Assembly (NCBI GenBank): GCA_964346375.1
Contig: CAYFUL010000009.1
Coordinates: 1-34,161 of the forward strand
Length of the DNA: 34,161 bases
DNA from: CAYFUL01 sp964346375
Lineage (GTDB): Bacteria > Bacillota > Clostridia > Tissierellales > Peptoniphilaceae
Direction of reading: 5' to 3'
Part shown: positions 16,890 to 24,902 of the stretch, piece after piece
How the letters are laid out: every line of letters starts with the position of its first letter
Numbering within the stretch: the first letter of the stretch is position 1
Program-made: the position numbers and the translations under genes
The notes under the pieces: generated by a model
Told to the model about the DNA's origin: nothing
Databases searched by the model: none
The model's input: only the letters and a program-made list of their open reading frames with translations

Positions 16890-17000
16890 AATTCCCTCCT
16901 TTTATTTTCTAGTAATGTCTAAATAAATTCTCCTAATTATATTTTACTAAAATTTAAATGAAAGTCCGTTTCAATTATCACATTTGAAAAATTGCTACAA

Positions 17001-17029
17001 TTGACAATTACTGCACTAAGTGTTAATAT
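17001..17029 (+). promoter_or_regulatory. Promoter of tRNA-Leu(CAA)
   Basis: TTGACA (17001-17006), 17-nt spacer, TAATAT (17024-17029). The tRNA begins 18 nt later. No terminator is seen between the tRNA and the next gene, so it probably also drives the ECF gene. Confidence 0.85.
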
Positions 17030-17047
17030 TAAGCCTATATTATTCAA

Positions 17048-17131
17048 GCCACAGTGGCGGAATGGCAGACGCACCAGACTCAAAATCTGGCGAGTAAAAT
17101 CGTGTGGGTTCAAATCCCACCTGTGGTACCA
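17048..17131 (+). tRNA. tRNA-Leu (anticodon CAA)
   Basis: Class II tRNA with acceptor GCCACAG/CTGTGGT, anticodon stem CCAGA/TCTGG around loop CTCAAAA (anticodon CAA, reads UUG), long variable arm, T-arm GTGGG-TTCAAAT-CCCAC, and encoded ACCA at 17128-17131. Confidence 0.96.
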
Positions 17132-17148
17132 AAGGAGGACTTATTAGC

Positions 17149-17643
17149 ATTAAAAAAATTACATATATCGGACTTTCAATTGCCCTTGTCTTTATAGCTA
17201 CTATGATAATTCAAATTCCAACTCCTGGCATTGGGGGCTATATTCATCTTGGTGACTCTGCCATACTCTTGGTAAGTTCAATTTTTGGTGGACCAATTGG
17301 TTTTATTGTAGCGGCTCTTGGATCAAGCCTATCTGATATTGTAACAGGCTATTCAATTTGGGCGCCCTTTACCTTTGTAATTAAATGTCTAATGGGTTTT
17401 GTAATGGGAATTTTCTCTTTCAATACCACTTCTTTTTTTAAAAAGATTGTGGGAAGTTTATTAAGTATTGTAATAATGGTTGTGGGATATTTTTTAGCTC
17501 AGGCTTTTCTTGCAGGAAGTATTGCTGCTGGACTTGCAGAGGTACCTTGGAATATTGTTCAAGGCGTTTGTGGCGTTGCCCTATACCTTGTGGCAGATAA
17601 TCTAATTGAAAAAATTGGACTAAAGAAGAGAATTAATATTTAA
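17149..17643 (+). CDS. ECF transporter S component (substrate not assignable)
   Basis: About 164 residues of hydrophobic helices, with the N-terminal pattern of vitamin-capturing S components of energy-coupling-factor transporters (IPTPGIGGYIHLGDSAILLVSSIFGGPIGF, split here by position: residues ~18-47). The S component binds a vitamin or metal in the membrane and works with an EcfT/EcfA module encoded elsewhere. The start is unusual: the ribosome site AGGAGG is at 17133-17138, yet no ATG, GTG or TTG lies in frame between it and the conserved helix. ATT at 17149 would give the typical IKKITYIGLS start; ATT at 17143 is the alternative. The GTG at 17104 lies inside the tRNA T-arm and is not credible. 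Confidence 0.8.
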   Translation: MKKITYIGLSIALVFIATMIIQIPTPGIGGYIHLGDSAILLVSSIFGGPIGFIVAALGSSLSDIVTGYSIWAPFTFVIKCLMGFVMGIFSFNTTSFFKKIVGSLLSIVIMVVGYFLAQAFLAGSIAAGLAEVPWNIVQGVCGVALYLVADNLIEKIGLKKRINI

Positions 17644-17669
17644 TGTGATAAAATAGAGTAGGAGGTATT

Positions 17670-19043
17670 ATGGTATTTTCTAGCTCTATTTTTTTATTGG
17701 GATTTTTTCCCCTATACTTTTTAATATACTACCTTCTTCCAAGTAGAAGGATTAAAAATATATTTGCACTTATTGCATCACTATTTTTCTATGGATATGG
17801 AGAGCCAATTTTTTCACTACTTATGCTCTTCTCCATAGTTTTAAATTACATAGTTGGGTTATTACTTTTAAAGTACAAGGACAAAAAGAGGACTATTTTA
17901 ACCTTTGGGGTAATTTGTAATCTAAGTCTATTTTTTATCTTTAAGTACTTGGACTTTGCCATAGTAAATATAAATAACATACTTGGTACATCCATCCCAC
18001 TTCAAAAAATTCCACTGCCCATTGGAATAAGCTTCTTTACCTTTCAGGCAATGAGTTATGTTTTTGATGTCTATTATGAGGGAGAGGGCACTGTACAAAA
18101 AAATCCCTTTAAACTTGGACTGTATATAAGTCTATTTCCACAGCTAATTGCAGGGCCAATAGTAAAGTACTCCGATATTAAGTACGACCTTGACAATAGG
18201 ACTTTAAAGATAGATGAAATTGTAGAGGGTTTTGAGGATTTTGTTATTGGACTTGTACGAAAGGTATTCATTTCAAATAACCTTGCCATTATTGCAGACT
18301 ATGCCTTTTCAAATAGTAACGAATTTTCCCTTGCAGCCCTTGGTTCATTTACCTACCTACTGCAAATCTACTTTGACTTTAGTGGGTACTCTATGATGGC
18401 AATTGGACTGGGAAAGATGATGGGATTTCACTTCCCATTAAATTTTAACTATCCCCTACTTGCAAAATCTGTTACAGATTTTTGGAGAAGGTGGCATATT
18501 TCTCTCTCCTCATGGTTTAGAGATTATGTATATATTCCGTTGGGAGGAAGTAGGAGAGGATTTAGTAGGACAATTTTAAACCTGCTTATAATTTGGCTCC
18601 TAACGGGAGTTTGGCATGGTGCAAATTGGACCTTTGTTATCTGGGGACTAATTCACTTTACCCTAGTTGCAATGGAAAAATTCTACACCCATCTAACTGG
18701 GAAAAAGGTGGATAATTTACCAAGGTGGTTCACTTTAATCTATATACTAATTACCATGTCCTTTGCCTTTACATGGTTTAGAGCAGAGTCAATTGAAAGT
18801 GCAATTGATTATTTTAAAAACTACAGTAGGTTTAATAGGGATGGAATTTCCGCAACTCTATTCTTTATAAAAAACTTTTGGATCTACTACGCCGCTGGAA
18901 TAATTACAGCCTATGGAGGATTTAAAAAGCTACTTGGAGGTAGCAAAGTACTAAAGCCAATTTTTATCTCCCTTGCCTTTATTCTATGTCTAATATTTAT
19001 AGTAAAGGGAGGATACAATCCCTTTATATACTTTAATTTCTAG
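17670..19043 (+). CDS. MBOAT family O-acyltransferase (AlgI/DltB-like)
   Basis: Polytopic membrane protein of 457 residues. Membrane-bound O-acyltransferases of the AlgI/PatA type move acetyl groups across the membrane onto extracellular polymers. Family signs: the LPLPIGISFFTFQAMSYVFD-like segment near 112-132, SVTDFWRRWHISLSSWFRDYVY near 267-290, and GVWHGANWTFVIWGLIHF near 313-330 with the two conserved histidines. The ATG at 17670 follows TAGGAGGTATT. The next gene encodes a DHHW/AlgX-like partner only 6 nt away. I infer acetylation of a cell-surface polysaccharide; the polymer is not identifiable because no glycosyltransferases are nearby. Confidence 0.9.
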   Translation: MVFSSSIFLLGFFPLYFLIYYLLPSRRIKNIFALIASLFFYGYGEPIFSLLMLFSIVLNYIVGLLLLKYKDKKRTILTFGVICNLSLFFIFKYLDFAIVNINNILGTSIPLQKIPLPIGISFFTFQAMSYVFDVYYEGEGTVQKNPFKLGLYISLFPQLIAGPIVKYSDIKYDLDNRTLKIDEIVEGFEDFVIGLVRKVFISNNLAIIADYAFSNSNEFSLAALGSFTYLLQIYFDFSGYSMMAIGLGKMMGFHFPLNFNYPLLAKSVTDFWRRWHISLSSWFRDYVYIPLGGSRRGFSRTILNLLIIWLLTGVWHGANWTFVIWGLIHFTLVAMEKFYTHLTGKKVDNLPRWFTLIYILITMSFAFTWFRAESIESAIDYFKNYSRFNRDGISATLFFIKNFWIYYAAGIITAYGGFKKLLGGSKVLKPIFISLAFILCLIFIVKGGYNPFIYFNF

Positions 19044-19049
19044 GTGAAT

Positions 19050-20198
19050 ATGAAAAAAATCTATATAGTCCCAGTTTTATTGCTGCTTTTACTTTCAACT
19101 GGAAGTATTTCTAACCTTGTAGGAAGTGAATTACCTCCCCAAGTTGAAGTAGAGGGTGGAATACTAGAGAGGGATAAAAAAATAAAACAGAATATTTTTG
19201 CAATAGAGTCAACATTTAACGAGGGAGTTCCCCATAGAATGGAATTAATTGAAAAGTACGGGTTGTTTCAGCGACTTATTGGAAGTGATTTTGTAGACGA
19301 TACAGCCCCAGAGAGGCGAGTATTTAAAAAAGACGATTACCTCTACTATATAATTCCAGAAAAAATTGACGTAGAAGGTATTTCGAAATCATTTTTAAAT
19401 TTTAAAAATGATCTCGATGGAGAGGGAATAGAATTTAAAGTTCTACTTCCACCAGATAAACTAAACGAAAATAATCCGCCATTCCTACCTACAATAGACT
19501 ATACTCTAGTAAATCATAGGGAACTTTCCGCCGCACTTAATGCAGTGGGAATTAAGGTCCTAGATTTAAACGGAGTATATTATATAGAGGACTTTTATCA
19601 TACAGATACCCACTGGACAAATAAGGGAGTTCTAAAGGCAGTAGAGCCAGCCTATAATTTTTTAGGCTTGGAATACAAGGACATGGATTTACAAGAGGAA
19701 AGCTACGAAAAAATCTACGTAGGGTCAATGGGAAAGCGAACGGGGGATGAATATTTTACGGAGCCCGATTCAATGACCTTCTACTTTCCAAAAAGTCCAA
19801 CGGAGTATACCTATACAAAGTACAACGAAAATGGAGAGAGTTTACTGGAAAACCATGGGGATTTTAAAGAGGTATTTTTCTATCCAGAATTTCTACAGGG
19901 GAATACTTACGACGAAAAATATATTGCCATGATGAATTGGGGACAGTATTTTGAAAAGATAGTAAATAAAAACGCCGCCAACGATAAGAAGATTTTAATA
20001 ATAAGGGACTCATTTGCACTTCCCCTTTCAGCCTACCTTGCTATGGGAGTGGAGGAATTGGTCCTTGTAGAATATAGACTTAACCCAAAAATTGAGGATC
20101 TCAAAAAAATTATTGAATTAGAAAAACCAGATCAAGTAGTATTTATGGGGACGGTAATTTCTGCATACTACTACCCAGAGATGTACAAGCTAGATTAA
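19050..20198 (+). CDS. DHHW/AlgX-like O-acetylation partner protein
   Basis: About 382 residues. An N-terminal hydrophobic anchor or signal segment (IYIVPVLLLLLLSTGSI) is followed by an extracytoplasmic domain. Signature residues of SGNH-hydrolase-like AlgX/DHHW proteins are DTHWTNKG near residue 185 and the serine-bearing RDSFALPLSAYL near 318. Such proteins take the acetyl group delivered by an MBOAT partner and transfer it to an exported polymer. The MBOAT stop (19041-19043) is followed directly by GTG AAT ATG; I take the ATG at 19050 because AGGTG precedes it, though GTG 19044 is possible. It is the last gene of this plus-strand group. Confidence 0.85.
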   Translation: MKKIYIVPVLLLLLLSTGSISNLVGSELPPQVEVEGGILERDKKIKQNIFAIESTFNEGVPHRMELIEKYGLFQRLIGSDFVDDTAPERRVFKKDDYLYYIIPEKIDVEGISKSFLNFKNDLDGEGIEFKVLLPPDKLNENNPPFLPTIDYTLVNHRELSAALNAVGIKVLDLNGVYYIEDFYHTDTHWTNKGVLKAVEPAYNFLGLEYKDMDLQEESYEKIYVGSMGKRTGDEYFTEPDSMTFYFPKSPTEYTYTKYNENGESLLENHGDFKEVFFYPEFLQGNTYDEKYIAMMNWGQYFEKIVNKNAANDKKILIIRDSFALPLSAYLAMGVEELVLVEYRLNPKIEDLKKIIELEKPDQVVFMGTVISAYYYPEMYKLD

Positions 20199-20664
20199 TT
20201 AAATAGCTAAATTAAAAAAAGGGCTCCGAAAAATTTGGAGACCTTACTTATTTTTTCCATTACATAATACCAATACACTATCCCCGCGGGTCGGGCGGGG
20301 CTCGGCAACCTACCATAAATTACTTTGAAGCAATCGTATTGAATTTCACCATATTCAAAACCATCCGTACATATCAAAAATCAACAAATTTCAAAACCTT
20401 CGGTAGGGGCGGATTGTCCTGGGTCCCCCGTTACATTGCCTTCGTGTTTTATTACCTATCCATTCCAAATTACAAATGCATTTTTTTCGACTATTTGTAT
20501 ATGAAAAAATAGGTGTATTTTAAACATTAACACCTTAAATAATAAATCATCAGAAATTGGGAAGATAAAAAATTTTGTAATTGTAATAAAAATAGTTATC
20601 TTCGAAATTATTTTAAGGTTTATTTTATAAATTCAGATAAAACATAACTTATGTTAATTGAGTA
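20199..20664. other. Intergenic region between convergent operons
   Basis: No supported gene. It holds an imperfect terminator-like hairpin after the DHHW gene (near 20221-20256; GGGCTCC with GGAGACC, one mismatch, then a T-rich tail), the GC-rich repeat at 20277-20434, and an AT-rich end with a short near-palindrome at 20641-20657 that could be a weak terminator for the nitroreductase side. Confidence 0.6.
20277..20434. repeat. GC-rich dispersed repeat, copy 1
   Basis: Within very AT-rich surroundings, a GC-rich left end (20277-20315; ACTATCCCC, then a CCCCGC/GGGCGGGG palindrome, then CCTACCAT) and a GC-rich right end (20402-20434; GGTAGGGGCGG to GGGTCCCCCG) flank about 90 bp of AT-rich sequence. 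Read from the outside in, both ends run from a C/G-rich block to CCTACC, so they are loosely inverted, as in a MITE-like element. The left end recurs at 34116-34161. No coding capacity. Confidence 0.6.
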
Positions 20665-21324
20665 TTAAAATCCTTGTAATGAAACTACGTTCTCAATAGC
20701 TTCCCTTTCACTTCTTACACTATTTGCCGGAAAATCCTCATCTGCATATCCCATTGCAATTCCTGCAATAAAAATCTTATCCTCTGGAATATTAAGTAGT
20801 TCCCTTGCTGCTTTTTGGTAGTAAATTGCCTGGTACTCTACACAAGTTCCAAGTCCCTTAGTTAAGGCTGCAAGACAAATATTTTGTGCAACTGCTCCCA
20901 TATCAAAGCGAAATTGCTCTTTATCTAGGGAGGAATCCATAAGTAAAAATACTACAACTGGGGCGTCAAAAAATTTAAAGCCGCGCTCGCTCCACCATTC
21001 CCTTCTCTCTTTGTCCTCTCTCTTGATTTCCATCGCTCCTAAAAGTGCCTTGCCAATGGTTCTACTTCTCTCCTTGTAAATTCCATGGATAGGTGCATCT
21101 TCGTAGTCTAGTGGCTCATTATTTTTTAGGGAATTTATATTTCGTCTTTTTAATTCCTCTAGTACATCTCCAGTTGCAACTACTATTTCCCACGGCTGAG
21201 CATTTACTGCAGAAACTGCCCTCGTTCCAAGTTCAAGTACTTCTAAAATAGTTTCCTTATCCACAGGTTTATTTAAGTATCCACGAACAGATCTTCTCTT
21301 TAGTATGCCTTCTCTTAATTCCAT
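20665..21324 (-). CDS. Nitroreductase family protein
   Basis: FMN-dependent oxidoreductase fold, 219 residues, normal length. Family signs: the N-terminal ILKRRSVRGYLNKPVDKETI, the FMN-binding SAVNAQPWEIVVA near 35-50, and MGAVAQNICLAALTKGLGTCVEY near 145-167. The physiological substrate cannot be told from sequence. ATG 21324 has AAGGAGGATAAT upstream, 10 nt after the AlkD-like gene's real stop (21335). It appears to be the last gene of the long operon starting at rbgA. Confidence 0.9.
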   Translation of the reverse strand: MELREGILKRRSVRGYLNKPVDKETILEVLELGTRAVSAVNAQPWEIVVATGDVLEELKRRNINSLKNNEPLDYEDAPIHGIYKERSRTIGKALLGAMEIKREDKERREWWSERGFKFFDAPVVVFLLMDSSLDKEQFRFDMGAVAQNICLAALTKGLGTCVEYQAIYYQKAARELLNIPEDKIFIAGIAMGYADEDFPANSVRSEREAIENVVSLQGF

Positions 21325-21334
21325 ATTATCCTCC

Positions 21335-22037
21335 TTACACTTTTAAAGTCTTTAGGTACTCCTTTTGCTCCTTAGAAATTACTAAACTCTCCCTCGCCTT
21401 TTGTATGGATTTATTTTGAGTAAACTTATCTAAGGTTTTTGATTCTATTAATCCAATGGTGTCCTCGTAATTGTAAGTTAATGCCGTTGCAAAATACCAT
21501 GCCCTCATCATATTTACATAGTNNNNNNNNNNGTTCGTATTCTTCAGATTCTATTTCCCTAACTAAATCAAGGTACTCTGATTTAAAATTTTCTTTCAAA
21601 AAAAAGTTCTTTAGTATTCCCACTCCATACCTAATTGTGTAGGTATCCTTAGATTTCATATACCTCTTTGCAATTTCTAACGCCCTACTGGGATATTTTT
21701 TAAATATCTTTGGCATTGGAGAGTCGCAGGTCGCCCAATTATCCACATAGGGAATAAATATATCTAACTCTTTTTCCAATAAATCCATATCCTTTATTCC
21801 ACTTAGTATATTCATGTGGATTAAATCCATTTCGTAGTAGGCATGGGGCAAATCATTTAGAAATTCTTCTACATACTCCCGCTTTCCAAATTCCTTTGAA
21901 AAGCTATTTATTACAGGTTTTCTAACTCCAATTACCTTATTTCTGTCTATATTTGGAATTAACTTTGCGTTAAATTCTCCATACTCTATATCTTGAAACT
22001 CCAATAGTTCTCTATAAAGATCCCCTTCTCTATACAT
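21335..22037 (-). CDS. DNA alkylation repair (AlkD-like) protein, split by a gap
   Basis: HEAT-like-repeat protein of the AlkD/DNA alkylation repair family: YEMDLIHMNILSGIKDMD, then VDNWATCDSPMPKIFKK near 100-116 with the aspartate-tryptophan-type region, then FFLKENFKSEYLD. Ten Ns at 21523-21532 put the C-terminus in a wrong frame. In the correct frame after the gap it reads VNMMRAWYFATALTYNYED and continues to a TAA at 21337-21335. Simply deleting the Ns (…GAATACGAAC joined to ACTATG…) restores one frame, EYEHYVNMM. I prefer ATG 22037 (MYREGDLY) over 22049, because it overlaps the preceding gene by only 8 nt. Confidence 0.85.
21523..21532. other. Scaffold gap of 10 Ns inside the AlkD-like gene
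   Basis: Placeholder Ns. Protein conservation suggests that essentially no sequence is missing here; the Ns themselves cause the apparent frameshift. Confidence 0.85.
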
Positions 22038-22575
22038 TATCCACCCCATTTATAAATGAGTACACTCCAAGATCTGTTACTCCATAATTTGAATAGTCCT
22101 TTTTCCTAAGTACACCTTCAAATTTTAGTCCAGCCTTTTCCATTACCTTCCCAGATGATGGATTTTCAATAGAGTGCCTTCCTTCAATTCTACTAACTCC
22201 AACTTCATCTACAAGGTATTTAATTACAGCTTTTAGTGCTTCAGTGGTAATTCCACTATTCCACCAATTTTTGCCAATGCAGTAGCCGATACTTTTTTCG
22301 TTTATCTTTATATTTTCACTCACTACTGAAATTGAACCTATGGGCTCATTTAATTCCTTTAGTTCAATTGCCCATTGGTAAAAATTTTCCTCATGTTAGG
22401 AATTTACCCAAGACCTTAGAGTTTCCCTAGTCTCCTCTATATTTTTATTGGCGCTCCAAGTTAAGAACTTGGTTACTTCACTACTGGAGCTCCAATTTTT
22501 ATACATACTCTCTGCGTCATCTATTGTAAATTTTCTTAGTATTAGTCTCTTAGTTTCTAGCCTTACAGTTCCCAT
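22030..22575 (-). pseudogene. GNAT N-acetyltransferase (RimJ/RimL type) with a premature stop
   Basis: A single frame from ATG 22575 to the TAG at 22030 encodes a GNAT-type acetyltransferase: an N-terminal strand VRLETKRLILRKFTIDDAE, the acceptor-site region QWAIELKELNEPIGSISVV, the acetyl-CoA helix region GKNWWNSGITTEALKAVIKYL, and NPSSGKVMEKAGLKFEGVLR. A TAA at 22398-22396 (after SWVNS, before HEENFYQ) breaks it about one third in. Homologues commonly have an ordinary residue there; TAT or TAC (Tyr) is one base away. A re-start downstream would lack the N-terminal part. It starts 2 nt after hslO and overlaps the AlkD-like gene. Confidence 0.8.
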
Positions 22576-22577
22576 TA

Positions 22578-23459
22578 CTATTTCCTATGTTGTGCCTTTA
22601 TTTCCTCAAGTTCTTCTTCGTTAAAGTGATACTTTTTATTACAGAAGTAACATACCACTTCAGCCCCTTTATCCTCCTCAATTATTTTTGTTAACTCATC
22701 CTCTCCAATGGAGTATAGAGACCCTTCAATTTTTTCTCTATTACAGTCGCACTTAAAGGAAAGTTCTTGAGTATCTAAAAATTCCAACTGAAAGCCTTCT
22801 AAAACCCTCTCTGAAATTTCCTCTGGAGTCATCCCATCAGAAACCATTGTGGAAATATTTGGGAGAGTTTTTAAATTCTCCTCAATTTTTACAATGTCCT
22901 CTTCTAGGGCATCAGGCATTAATTGCACCATAAATCCACCAGCTGCTTTTATTGTATAGTCCACATCTACAAGTACTCCCAGTCCAAAAACTGATGGCAC
23001 TTGATCAGAGTGGTAGAGATAATTTGCAAAGTCCTGTCCAATTTCTCCAGAAACTATAGGCATGGAAGTTGAATATGGTTTTTTTAGTCCTAAATCCATT
23101 ACAACTGTAAAATTTCCCTTGCCTACAATTTTTGCAACGTCTAGCTTTCCGTCTGACTCCCTTATCTCTGCATCTGCAAGGGGATTATCTACATACCCCT
23201 TTACAATTCCCTTTGTACCTGCAACTGCAATTATGCGTCCCAGTTCACCATCACCTTTAATATTTACAGTCATGGTGTCTCCATCATTTTTCATATTAGT
23301 CGCAAGAAGTAGTGTCCCCGTTAGTGTTCTTCCTAGCGCAGCCGAAGCCGTCTTAGAAGTGTTGTGAATCCTTCTTGCCTCCTCTACAAGTTCAGTCGTT
23401 ATTGCAGTTACTATTTTTACATGTCCTCTATTGTCTATTCCTCTTACTAGGTAGTTCAT
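22578..23459 (-). CDS. hslO: Hsp33 redox-regulated chaperone
   Basis: Cytosolic holdase turned on by oxidation, 293 residues, normal length. The N-terminal domain shows RGIDNRGHVKIVTA and the glycine-rich GDTMTVNIKGDGELG near 60-75. The four zinc-binding cysteines that form the redox switch are C237, C239, C270 and C273 (CDC...CYFC). The ATG overlaps the methyltransferase stop by 4 nt (ATGA). Confidence 0.96.
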   Translation of the reverse strand: MNYLVRGIDNRGHVKIVTAITTELVEEARRIHNTSKTASAALGRTLTGTLLLATNMKNDGDTMTVNIKGDGELGRIIAVAGTKGIVKGYVDNPLADAEIRESDGKLDVAKIVGKGNFTVVMDLGLKKPYSTSMPIVSGEIGQDFANYLYHSDQVPSVFGLGVLVDVDYTIKAAGGFMVQLMPDALEEDIVKIEENLKTLPNISTMVSDGMTPEEISERVLEGFQLEFLDTQELSFKCDCNREKIEGSLYSIGEDELTKIIEEDKGAEVVCYFCNKKYHFNEEELEEIKAQHRK

Positions 23460-24157
23460 TTTCTCCCCTTAAATACCATTCTCTTTGTCTTTTCATTATA
23501 CGGTCTATTACTATAGCCGTCATATACTTCAATATCCACAAAGCCCACTTTTAAAAGTAGGTCATTAATTTCATTTACAGAGTATGATTTTTCAATATGC
23601 TCCTCTGAAAATCTTCTGTATAGTGAATTTTCCTTTAGAAAGAAATCTATATTGTAGTAGTTTAATTTCTCCTCCCCATTGTAAAAATTCTCCCATACAT
23701 AGAATACATTATCTACTTCGTCCTTGTAGATATTATCCCCAAAATTATTTATAAAGTTGTACTCAGTATTCATATCGAAAATAAATACCCCATCCTCTTT
23801 TAAATGATGGTAGACATTTTCAAATACTTTTTCCATTTCATCTATCTCTAAAATATAGTTTAAGCTGTCGCAAATACATAGAACTCCGTCATAAACCTTC
23901 CCCATGGAGAATTTTCTCATATCCAGCATGTAGAGATTACACTGTAATTTATTCCTTGCAATACTAAGCATATCCACAGAATTATCAAAGGCGTCTACGT
24001 TGTAATCCACTTCAAGTAGAGTAGTTAAATTTCCTGTGCCACATGCCATTTCAAGGACATCCTTCCCCAATAAATTCCTAGAGATAAATTCAAATGCCTC
24101 GCTATAATTAAAGTCATACATTAAATTGTCATAGACATTTGAAAATTCACTATACAC
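23456..24157 (-). CDS. Class I SAM-dependent methyltransferase
   Basis: 233 residues with a Rossmann-type methyltransferase domain. The SAM-binding motif I is LEMACGTGNLT near 36-46, the acidic residue of motif II is in VDAFDNSVDML, and CICDSLNYIL is near 90-100. The substrate is unknown. The start overlaps the sirtuin gene by 8 nt and the end overlaps hslO by 4 nt, so it is tightly coupled in the operon. Confidence 0.85.
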   Translation of the reverse strand: MYSEFSNVYDNLMYDFNYSEAFEFISRNLLGKDVLEMACGTGNLTTLLEVDYNVDAFDNSVDMLSIARNKLQCNLYMLDMRKFSMGKVYDGVLCICDSLNYILEIDEMEKVFENVYHHLKEDGVFIFDMNTEYNFINNFGDNIYKDEVDNVFYVWENFYNGEEKLNYYNIDFFLKENSLYRRFSEEHIEKSYSVNEINDLLLKVGFVDIEVYDGYSNRPYNEKTKRMVFKGRK

Positions 24158-24902
24158 TTAGTTCCTCCACCTTCTTTAAAATTGCAACTAATGTCTTTCC
24201 TATTCTATCGTGGATAACTACCTCTGCCATGGAATCCATATGAGTTGGCTCTCCATTAATAATTACAAACTTCTTCGCATACCTTGGTAAATAGTTTACT
24301 GGACTTACTACTAGACTTGAACCAACTACTATTAGTAAATCACAACCATCAATATCATTTGCAGCCCTAGAAAAATCCTCTGGCATCATATCCCCAAACA
24401 TAACTACATCTGAACGAAGAGTACCTCCACAACTATTACACTTTGGCGGAATTTCTCCTGAGTCAACTTTTTCCACAACTACATCAAAACTTACTCTACT
24501 TCCACAATTTAAACAGTGGGCAGTTCTAGTTTGACCGTGGACTTCATAAATATTTTTACTTCCCGCTGCCCTATCTAGTCCATCAATATTTTGAGTAGCA
24601 ATGCCTTTTAGTAAACCCATACTCTCTAATTTTGCAAGGACCTTGTGGCCGTCATTGGGCTTTTTCTCGTAGAGGTCCTTTAACATTACATATCCCTCTT
24701 TATAAAATATCTCCGGTTCGTAGAGCATTCTCTCCCTGGAAAGTGCCTTAGTCGGATCCATCTTAGTATAGTATCCATCCTTACCTCTAAAATCTGGAAT
24801 ACCAGATTCAGTAGAAATTCCCGCTCCCGTTAGTGCGTAGGTACTTTTTGATTCAACTATCATCTTTGCAACTTGTTCAATTTTTTCACTGTTAATATCC
24901 AT
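24150..24902 (-). CDS. NAD-dependent protein deacylase (Sir2 family)
   Basis: Sirtuin of about 250 residues that removes acyl groups from lysines using NAD. Motifs: GAGISTESGIPDFRGKDG (NAD binding), TQNIDGLDRAAG, the catalytic histidine in EVHGQ, and the zinc site CLNC...CNSC. VMFGDMMPED and VVGSSLVVSPVNYLP complete the family pattern. I chose ATG 24902 because GGGAGG lies 5 nt upstream; a longer start at 24923 lies further inside the preceding gene. It overlaps gspF by 11 nt. In this operon its target is unknown. Confidence 0.93.
   Translation of the reverse strand: MDINSEKIEQVAKMIVESKSTYALTGAGISTESGIPDFRGKDGYYTKMDPTKALSRERMLYEPEIFYKEGYVMLKDLYEKKPNDGHKVLAKLESMGLLKGIATQNIDGLDRAAGSKNIYEVHGQTRTAHCLNCGSRVSFDVVVEKVDSGEIPPKCNSCGGTLRSDVVMFGDMMPEDFSRAANDIDGCDLLIVVGSSLVVSPVNYLPRYAKKFVIINGEPTHMDSMAEVVIHDRIGKTLVAILKKVEELSV

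Noticed and set aside
17104..17148. GTG start of the ECF gene inside the tRNA
   Set aside because: It would translate the T-arm and CCA end of tRNA-Leu; the peptide is not part of the family.
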